The notes under the pieces: model-generated
Told to the model about the DNA's origin: nothing
The model's input: the letters and a program-made list of their open reading frames with translations, nothing else
The model's database searches: none
Shown here: positions 6,130 through 10,413 of the stretch, one piece after another
Position numbering within the stretch: the stretch's first letter is position 1
Layout of the letters: each line of letters starts with the position of its first letter
Program-made: the position numbers and the translations under genes
Assembly: GCA_903927685.1 (NCBI GenBank)
Contig: CAIYOB010000564.1
Location: 1-10,413 of the forward strand
Direction of reading: 5' to 3'
Source: an uncultured Planctomycetaceae bacterium
GTDB taxonomy: Bacteria > Planctomycetota > Planctomycetia > Pirellulales > Pirellulaceae
Length of the DNA: 10,413 nt

Positions 6130-7020
6130 TCACTGGGCGTCGACCGCCTCCGGATCGAACAATAGCGGGAAGAACTGGCCGTCCATCGGCAGGCCTTTGG
6201 CCACGGCCGGCACGCCGCTCAACGGCGGTTCGTCGGAGTCGGATCGCGTGCCGTCCAGGAAGGTGTTGATGACCGCCGCGCGGCGCGGCCGCTCGCTGCG
6301 GTTTTCGAACGAGCCGTGGATCGTCAACCCGTGATGGAACGTGCACTCGCCCTTCTTCAATTCAACGGCCACGGGCTTGCTGAACGCCGCCCACTGCTCG
6401 TCGTTCAGCACTTCGCGAATGGCGTGCATATCGCCGGCCAGGCCGGTGATGGGCAGCAAGTCCCAGCGATGACTGCCGGGCACGTAGTGCACGCAACCGT
6501 TTTCCCGAGTGCTATCGTCCAAGCCGATCCAACAGGTGAGGTGGGCAATCGGCGTGGTGCGAGTCCAGTACGAATAGTCTTGGTGCCAGGCGACCACGCC
6601 GCCATGCCGGGCCGGCTTGCAGAACAGCTGGTCATGCCAGAATCGCACCGCACCTCCCAGCAACTGGCTGGCCGGCACGGTGAACGCCGGATGCCACAAC
6701 AGATCATGAAAGCCCGGCTTGATCCGCCACGCGCCCAGGGCGTGAAACAGGACCGTGCTGGGGTCCGCCGACTCGTTGGTGTGATACTCGTACCACAGTT
6801 CGCGGCCCGCGTGCTGCGGAGCGAAGAACTCGGCCAGCTCGCCGCGCAGCTGTTCGACCTGCTCGTCCGTCAGGACACGAATGCCCGACAGATAGCCGTG
6901 CTCGTGGTAGGACGCGACCTGGTCGTCGGTCAGTCGATACTGGTCCCAGTGTTCCCGGGACACGGGCCATTGGAATAAACCGCCCAGCGGTTGATGGCGA
7001 ATCGAGAGGTCGATGGACAT
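6130..7020 (-). CDS. Phytanoyl-CoA dioxygenase (PhyH) family protein
   Basis: A 296-residue Fe(II)/2-oxoglutarate-dependent oxygenase with a double-stranded beta-helix fold. The metal triad is visible: H146 and D148 in AWHQDYSYW, and H235 in [12 protein letters not shown]246 lies 11 residues after the distal His, the spacing of the 2-oxoglutarate-binding Arg in human PHYH. Other family marks are [15 protein letters not shown] near 30-44, [20 protein letters not shown] near 164-183 and HHGLTIHGS at 229-237. There is no signal peptide, so it is cytoplasmic. The family hydroxylates varied small substrates, and planctomycetes carry many paralogues; the substrate here cannot be told. ATG at 7020 has CGGAG 7 bases upstream. 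It lies 49 bases after the membrane-protein gene on the same strand and may be co-transcribed with it. Confidence 0.93.
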   Translation of the reverse strand: MSIDLSIRHQPLGGLFQWPVSREHWDQYRLTDDQVASYHEHGYLSGIRVLTDEQVEQLRGELAEFFAPQHAGRELWYEYHTNESADPSTVLFHALGAWRIKPGFHDLLWHPAFTVPASQLLGGAVRFWHDQLFCKPARHGGVVAWHQDYSYWTRTTPIAHLTCWIGLDDSTRENGCVHYVPGSHRWDLLPITGLAGDMHAIREVLNDEQWAAFSKPVAVELKKGECTFHHGLTIHGSFENRSERPRRAAVINTFLDGTRSDSDEPPLSGVPAVAKGLPMDGQFFPLLFDPEAVDAQ

Positions 7021-7069
7021 CGGGATACTCCGAAAGTCGATTAGAGGCCGGCACAGCCAACTCAGGATG

Positions 7070-7459
7070 TCAGGACTCCGCCGCGGCCGCTTGTCGCCGC
7101 CGGGCGGCGATAAAGCTGTTGACGCACAACGCGACCAGCAGCCAGCAGACCGCCGCCATCACGCCCACGGCCGCCAGGGCGGTCGTGTTCACGTCGGCGC
7201 CGCGGGCCAGCTTGGAGACGGCCATGACTCCGCGCCCGCTCGCCGCCAGCGCTCCCAGCAGCCCGATCGACGCCGCGGCGTGCATGGCATGCTTTCGCCA
7301 AGCCGCCTGCAGTGCGGTCACACCGCAGCCCAATAGCAGAACGCCGAACGCGGCTGGAATCAAGGCCGTGACGCTCGGATTGGCGTCCGACGAACCGAAG
7401 TAGGTCCCCAAGCCTAAGAGGATCAAGATCAGAGCCAACGCAATCGTGGTTTTCGCCAT
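7070..7459 (-). CDS. Small four-helix integral membrane protein
   Basis: A 129-residue protein beginning [21 protein letters not shown]. Four hydrophobic segments are visible at about 4-23, 33-56, 62-82 and 95-118, with a short KHAMHAA motif between the second and third and a basic C-terminus (FIAARRRQ). From memory, small proteins with TALIPA.FG.LLL.CG followed by RKHAMHAA are widespread in planctomycetes and have no assigned function. The ATG at 7459 is preferred over an in-frame start at 7492 because it opens directly onto the first membrane helix and has GAGG 5 bases upstream. It probably forms a two-gene unit with the downstream dioxygenase. Its promoter must lie in the roughly 90 bases after the preceding terminator. 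Confidence 0.8.
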   Translation of the reverse strand: MAKTTIALALILILLGLGTYFGSSDANPSVTALIPAAFGVLLLGCGVTALQAAWRKHAMHAAASIGLLGALAASGRGVMAVSKLARGADVNTTALAAVGVMAAVCWLLVALCVNSFIAARRRQAAAAES

Positions 7460-7501
7460 GTCTCCCTCGAATCGAATCCAGCCGTGTGCCAACGCATCCG
7501 C

Positions 7502-7507
7502 ATTTTA
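7502..7507 (-). promoter_or_regulatory. Possible -10 element for the membrane protein gene
   Basis: TAAAAT on the minus strand matches the TATAAT consensus at 5 of 6 positions. It lies about 43 bases before the ATG at 7459 and downstream of the terminator at 7541-7572, where a promoter for this gene is needed. No good -35 hexamer sits 16-18 bases upstream (GCATTG at 17 bases is poor), so support is weak. Confidence 0.3.
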
Positions 7508-7540
7508 GGAACAAGGGAAGCTCACAATGCCCCCCCGCGC

Positions 7541-7572
7541 AAACAAAAACCCCCGGACCGAAATCCGGGGGT
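7541..7572 (-). terminator. Rho-independent terminator of the Cys-rich gene
   Basis: ACCCCCGGA and TCCGGGGGT (7549-7557 and 7564-7572) form a perfect 9-bp GC-rich stem with a 6-base loop. On the minus strand the stem is followed at once by TTTTGTTT, as expected of an intrinsic terminator. It lies 73 bases after the stop of the Cys-rich repeat gene and separates that gene from the membrane-protein and dioxygenase pair. Confidence 0.85.
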
Positions 7573-7645
7573 CTGGTTTCGCGTTGTTCACCCCGCGCCC
7601 GCGCCGCGAACGATGGCGAATGCGGAACAGCGGGTGATCAGGTGC

Positions 7646-8104
7646 CTACTTCTGAGCGGCCTTCTGCATCGGGCCCTTGCCGCAGTCCATCTTCTGCTCG
7701 ACGCCACAGGCGACCGTCCCGCAGCAGACTTCGGTTTCACAAGCGAACTTGCTCCAGCCGCGGACGCGCGGACGGCAGGGCAGTCCACAGGGATCGCAAC
7801 CCTTCTGGCAGACCGGGCCCTTTTGGCATACGGGGCCGCAGTCCTTCTGAGAAACCGGGCCGCACTTCTGCTCGACGCCGCAAACCGGCTCGCAGCAGGC
7901 GCTCTTCCAGCCCCACATGCGCGGGCGGCAGGGCAGTCCGCACGGATCGCAGCTCTTCTGGCAAGCCGGGCCCTTTTGGCACACGGGGCCGCAAGCCTTT
8001 TGGCTGACCGGGCCGCACTTCTGCTCGACGCCGCAGACCGGCTCGCAGCAGGACTTGTTCCAGCCCCACAGACGCGGGCGGCCGGGCAAGGCACACGGAT
8101 CACA
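7646..8104 (-). repeat. 153-bp tandem repeats coding for 51-residue Cys units
   Basis: Units run 8104-7952, 7951-7799 and 7798-7646 on the minus strand, each exactly 51 codons apart as judged from the CDPC motif. The first two are close copies and the third is diverged and ends the gene. The repeats also produce long but false + strand frames of Ala/Leu/Arg-rich sequence. Confidence 0.85.
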
Positions 8105-8317
8105 GCCCTTTTGGCAGGGCGTGCCCTTCTGGCAAGCCGAGTCCCAGTCCTTCTGCGTGGACTCGACCGTTCCCTCCTCCGCTTCGATCGCGGGCGGTTC
8201 CTCGACGGCGACTTCCTCGCCAACGAATCGGAACCAATCGAGGGCGGAGGCGTTGACGCCTCCGAGACAGACCAGGGAGGTCAATACACCGACGGGCAGG
8301 ATCAGACGCAACTTCAT
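7646..8317 (-). CDS. Secreted cysteine-rich tandem-repeat protein
   Basis: A 223-residue protein with a signal peptide (MKLRLILPVGVLTSLVCLGG, likely cut near NAS-A, residue 24), an acidic spacer (33-55) and then a Cys-rich region. I count 29 Cys in about 199 mature residues, including CC pairs at 90-91, 141-142 and 198-199. The region is built of 51-residue repeats starting at C72, C123 and C174, with CDPC..LP.RPR.WGW, CCEPVCGVEQKCGPV and QK.CGPVCQKGP as recurring blocks. Repeats one and two match at 42 of 51 residues and the third decays. QK pairs recur at most Cys clusters. It is probably a disulphide-stabilised envelope or cell-surface protein; metal binding is an alternative. I know no named family for it. 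The ATG at 8317 has AGGAGT 6 bases upstream, which decides it over a start at 8386. It has its own terminator. Confidence 0.85.
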   Translation of the reverse strand: MKLRLILPVGVLTSLVCLGGVNASALDWFRFVGEEVAVEEPPAIEAEEGTVESTQKDWDSACQKGTPCQKGCDPCALPGRPRLWGWNKSCCEPVCGVEQKCGPVSQKACGPVCQKGPACQKSCDPCGLPCRPRMWGWKSACCEPVCGVEQKCGPVSQKDCGPVCQKGPVCQKGCDPCGLPCRPRVRGWSKFACETEVCCGTVACGVEQKMDCGKGPMQKAAQK

Positions 8318-8791
8318 GTCAGGACTCCTCACAAAACCGGGAACTAGACGTGGAACAGTGACTTTCCGACTCAAAACCGCTGTCACCAGATCGCTCGTCC
8401 CCCTCCTGACAACCGCTCACACGGCTGCGACGCTGTCGTCCGGCTGCACACCTTCCGTGCAATTACTTACCACATCTATCGGCCCCGAACGCGTTGTATT
8501 TTACCTATTTTCACTGATCCGACTTTCCCTGGCCTTCGGTTAAAGGTATTTTGGGGTTCCTTCGATCGTACCGGTTATTCCAGTTTGGCCGAGGTTTCGC
8601 ATTGCATCCGCCGTCAGTTGGCAGGGCAGGCGTGACAAGCGAAAACCACCTTGGGAACCCGTTTTCCGCGAGACGATGTAAGTCTTAACCCTCCAGAGCG
8701 TAGGAGGAATAGTCACGATGCGCCGGTGCGAATAACGGAAACACGCGATCGAGGCGAGCCCAGGCGTTGGCAGTCCCAGCCACCGCCAAAC
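8318..8791. other. Intergenic region between divergent genes
   Basis: No gene is supported. The minus-strand side must contain the promoter of the Cys-rich gene, but no clear -35/-10 pair was found. Around 8493-8520 the sequence turns AT-rich. A CCTCC/GGAGG hairpin (8690-8707) precedes AGGAGGA (8702-8708) and an ATG at 8718 that opens only five codons before TAA. This may be a chance ribosome site or the head of a lost gene. Confidence 0.5.
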
Positions 8792-8820
8792 TTGACACCC
8801 TTGATTCCCGGACTTATTAT
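8792..8820 (+). promoter_or_regulatory. Near-consensus sigma70-type promoter
   Basis: TTGACA (8792-8797) is a perfect -35 hexamer. It is followed by a 17-base spacer and TATTAT (8815-8820), which matches the -10 consensus at 5 of 6 positions. Transcription would start near 8827, leaving a leader of about 40 bases before the ATG at 8868. Position and direction suit the downstream coiled-coil gene. Confidence 0.75.
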
Positions 8821-8867
8821 CCCTGTGTGGGTTGCCAGAACTCCTTTTGTAAACGGCAATTAGCGTC

Positions 8868-10413
8868 ATGAGTAATCCGCTCGTCTGCCAGATCCTCGGC
8901 GGTGTGCTGGTCCTGTTCTTCATCTTTCTGCTTGTGATGAGCTGGAAGACTTGGCGGGTGACGCACATTTTGTCGGCCTTCTTCCTGTTCGCCGCCGTGT
9001 TCACGTTCATGGCGTTCAGTTCGTTTGTGCTGAAGACCCAGGCCGCTTGGCGCAAACTGTACGAGACCAACAAGGTTGCGCTCGCCAAAGAGGAAACGGA
9101 CCAGGTCAAGCTGTTGCAGGGCGATCTGGTGGCGGTCCAGCAGTCCGAGGAATGCATCCGCAGCGCCCGCGCCAAGCTGGAGGACGAGGAACTGGATCGG
9201 GGCAAGGTGTGGCGGGAATGCACGCCGATGGCCGCCGTCGACGCCGATAGTTTTCGGGTCAAGACTGTGCCTGCCAGCCAGCCGGCGGGGCAGGCTCCGG
9301 AGCCCAGCGGCATTGCTCCGCAGACGCTCCTGTACGTGTTCGCCGAAAAAGAGAGCAAAGACGGCTGGAAAGTCCCCGGCTACTATTTGGGCGAATTCAC
9401 GGTGGACGAGGCGACGGACACCGAAGTGACGCTGAGTGCCACGATTCCCTTGGATCCGGACCAACTTCAGCGGATTCAACAGGGCGGGGCGACGTGGACG
9501 TTGTATGAAGTCATGCCGATTGACAGCCACGAAGCGTTCGCGGAAATGGACCCGGCCGAGAAGCGGATGGTGGGCCTGAGCAAAGAAGCCCTGGCCGAGT
9601 ATTTCCCCAACCTGTTCAACTGGCCCGCGGATCAATACGACAAGTTCCTCGAGTCATTTGCCCGGTTCAACCGCGATGTCACCGACAAGGACTCACCGGA
9701 GGATACCTGGGTCTTGGTCAAGTTCCTGAAGAAGCACACGATTCCGGTGGATAGCGACACCGCCCAGTCGCTGCTGGAGGGCGAAGCCCGCTACTTTGAC
9801 AGCAGCGGTCGAGCCGTGGAAGCCCGCCTCCGCCGCGGCGACGACGGGACGGTCACCTTCGAAGTGGGCGACTCCGGCTTCTTCGACCTGGACTCGGCGA
9901 CCACTCTGATCGACGACGGTGTCTGCGAAAAGGTCAAGCTGGTCTACCGCCGCCAATTGCACGACTATGCGAGGTTCTTCCGCGAGACCTACTATCGGCA
10001 TCGCGAATTGGATGAATCGATCCTCCGGCAGAAGCGGGACACTGACATCCTGGTCAACTTGAAGACCAATGTCGAGGCCCAGGCCGCGGCAAAACAGGCC
10101 GACAAGGACAAGCTGACGTCGGACCTGGTGGGATTCAAGACCGAACTGAACGACGTCACCAATTATACGCAGATGCTGAACGCCGAGTTGGAGAAATCGC
10201 GACTGCGGCTGAGTGAACTGTACCGCCGAAACCTCGAGTTGACGGCCGAACTGACGCAGTTGCAGACCCAACTGGCCGACGAAATCAATCGCCGCACCGC
10301 GGAGGCCGTCGGCAGTGCCCCGCCGCCTGCCGCGCCGGCCGATGCCGCGCCCCCGCCGTCGGCAACCCCGCCCGCCACGCCCGAACCGGCCGCTGCCGCC
10401 ACTCCAGCAGATC
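8868..10413 (+). CDS. Coiled-coil membrane protein, 3' end outside window
   Basis: The frame from ATG 8868 stays open for 515 codons to the window end, so the gene is partial. It starts with two membrane helices (about 4-24, and 32-54 with the FFLFAAVFTFMAF core). A short coiled segment follows (60-100). Then comes a soluble domain (about 150-225) with LYVFAEKE, GYYLGEFTV and WTLYEVMPIDSHEAF, and a second region with FFRETYYRHRELDESIL. A long heptad-like coiled coil runs from about 380 to 478. The visible end is a Pro/Ala-rich tail from about 482. From memory, proteins with a YLGEF and WTLYE.MP.DSH domain are conserved in planctomycetes without an assigned function. A structural envelope role is only an inference. 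No Shine-Dalgarno sequence precedes the ATG. Codon use, with G or C at most third positions, supports this frame. Confidence 0.85.
   Translation, partial: MSNPLVCQILGGVLVLFFIFLLVMSWKTWRVTHILSAFFLFAAVFTFMAFSSFVLKTQAAWRKLYETNKVALAKEETDQVKLLQGDLVAVQQSEECIRSARAKLEDEELDRGKVWRECTPMAAVDADSFRVKTVPASQPAGQAPEPSGIAPQTLLYVFAEKESKDGWKVPGYYLGEFTVDEATDTEVTLSATIPLDPDQLQRIQQGGATWTLYEVMPIDSHEAFAEMDPAEKRMVGLSKEALAEYFPNLFNWPADQYDKFLESFARFNRDVTDKDSPEDTWVLVKFLKKHTIPVDSDTAQSLLEGEARYFDSSGRAVEARLRRGDDGTVTFEVGDSGFFDLDSATTLIDDGVCEKVKLVYRRQLHDYARFFRETYYRHRELDESILRQKRDTDILVNLKTNVEAQAAAKQADKDKLTSDLVGFKTELNDVTNYTQMLNAELEKSRLRLSELYRRNLELTAELTQLQTQLADEINRRTAEAVGSAPPPAAPADAAPPPSATPPATPEPAAAATPAD

Noticed and set aside
5130..6269. 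+ strand frame of 379 codons as a single gene
   Set aside because: It begins out of frame inside the TPR gene, passes through the hydrolase fragment at 5700 and then runs antisense to the PQQ fragment and the dioxygenase. Only 5700-5891 looks like real coding sequence.
7067..8328. Identical 13-mer ATGTCAGGACTCC at 7067 and 8316
   Set aside because: One copy is a gene end and the other a ribosome site and start; one such match is expected by chance in 10 kb.
7484..8347. + strand frame of 287 codons with apparent Ala/Leu/Arg repeats
   Set aside because: Mirror image of the Cys-rich tandem-repeat gene. The repeats come from the 153-bp units, and the minus strand has the signal peptide, ribosome site and terminator.
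8702..8735. AGGAGGA followed by ATG and five codons as a leader peptide
   Set aside because: The only good promoter on this strand lies downstream at 8792, and five codons carry no regulatory signature such as repeated identical residues.
8540..9635. Two overlapping minus-strand frames of about 272 codons each
   Set aside because: Antisense to the coiled-coil membrane protein gene, which has a promoter, membrane helices and consistent codon use but no stop inside the window.
1..10413. CRISPR array, tRNA or rRNA genes, or a defence island
   Set aside because: No regularly spaced short repeats with unique spacers, no cloverleaf or rRNA signature, and no recognised defence nuclease, toxin or retron reverse transcriptase was seen.

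Overview
The window looks like GC-rich chromosomal DNA from a planctomycete (Planctomycetota, possibly Pirellulales or a relative). The reasons are the gene content: a TPR lipoprotein, WD40 and PQQ-like propeller remnants, a PhyH-type dioxygenase, a secreted Cys-rich repeat protein and a long coiled-coil membrane protein. Shine-Dalgarno use is uneven. This assignment rests on remembered family distribution and could not be tested here.

Region 1 (about 485-4073) is an IS21-family element read on the minus strand. Its genes, in transcription order, are a basic two-cluster zinc-finger-like protein (4048-3227), a small winged-helix-like protein (3297-2899), the DDE transposase IstA (2902-1379) and the AAA+ helper IstB (1386-634). 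Consecutive genes overlap by 71, 4 and 8 bases, so they read as one translationally coupled unit. The first two are accessory genes relative to the minimal istAB layout. A long hairpin at 4031-4059 sits at the upstream end and covers the presumed start codon. The exact element ends are not certain. The 484 bases before the element hold no convincing gene.

Region 2 (4074-6129) is a scrap zone on the + strand around one intact gene. A single WD40 blade (4391-4528) ends where an intact TPR lipoprotein gene begins (4528-5634). This is followed by the first 64 codons of a secreted alpha/beta-hydrolase-like gene (5700-5891). That fragment is joined at about 5892 to an inverted fragment of a PQQ-like beta-propeller gene (6083-5892, minus strand). 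The pieces point to past deletion and inversion.

Region 3 (6130-8317, minus strand) holds three apparently intact genes: a Cys-rich secreted protein with 51-residue tandem repeats and its own strong terminator (8317-7549), a four-helix membrane protein (7459-7070) and a PhyH-family dioxygenase (7020-6130).

Region 4 (8792-10413, + strand) has a near-consensus sigma70-type promoter. It drives a conserved-looking membrane protein with a coiled coil and a Pro/Ala-rich tail, and the gene runs off the window end. Nothing here proves a new defence or metabolic system. The best leads are the four-gene IS21 layout with its start-covering hairpin, the sharp chimeric junction near 5892, and the Cys-rich repeat protein.
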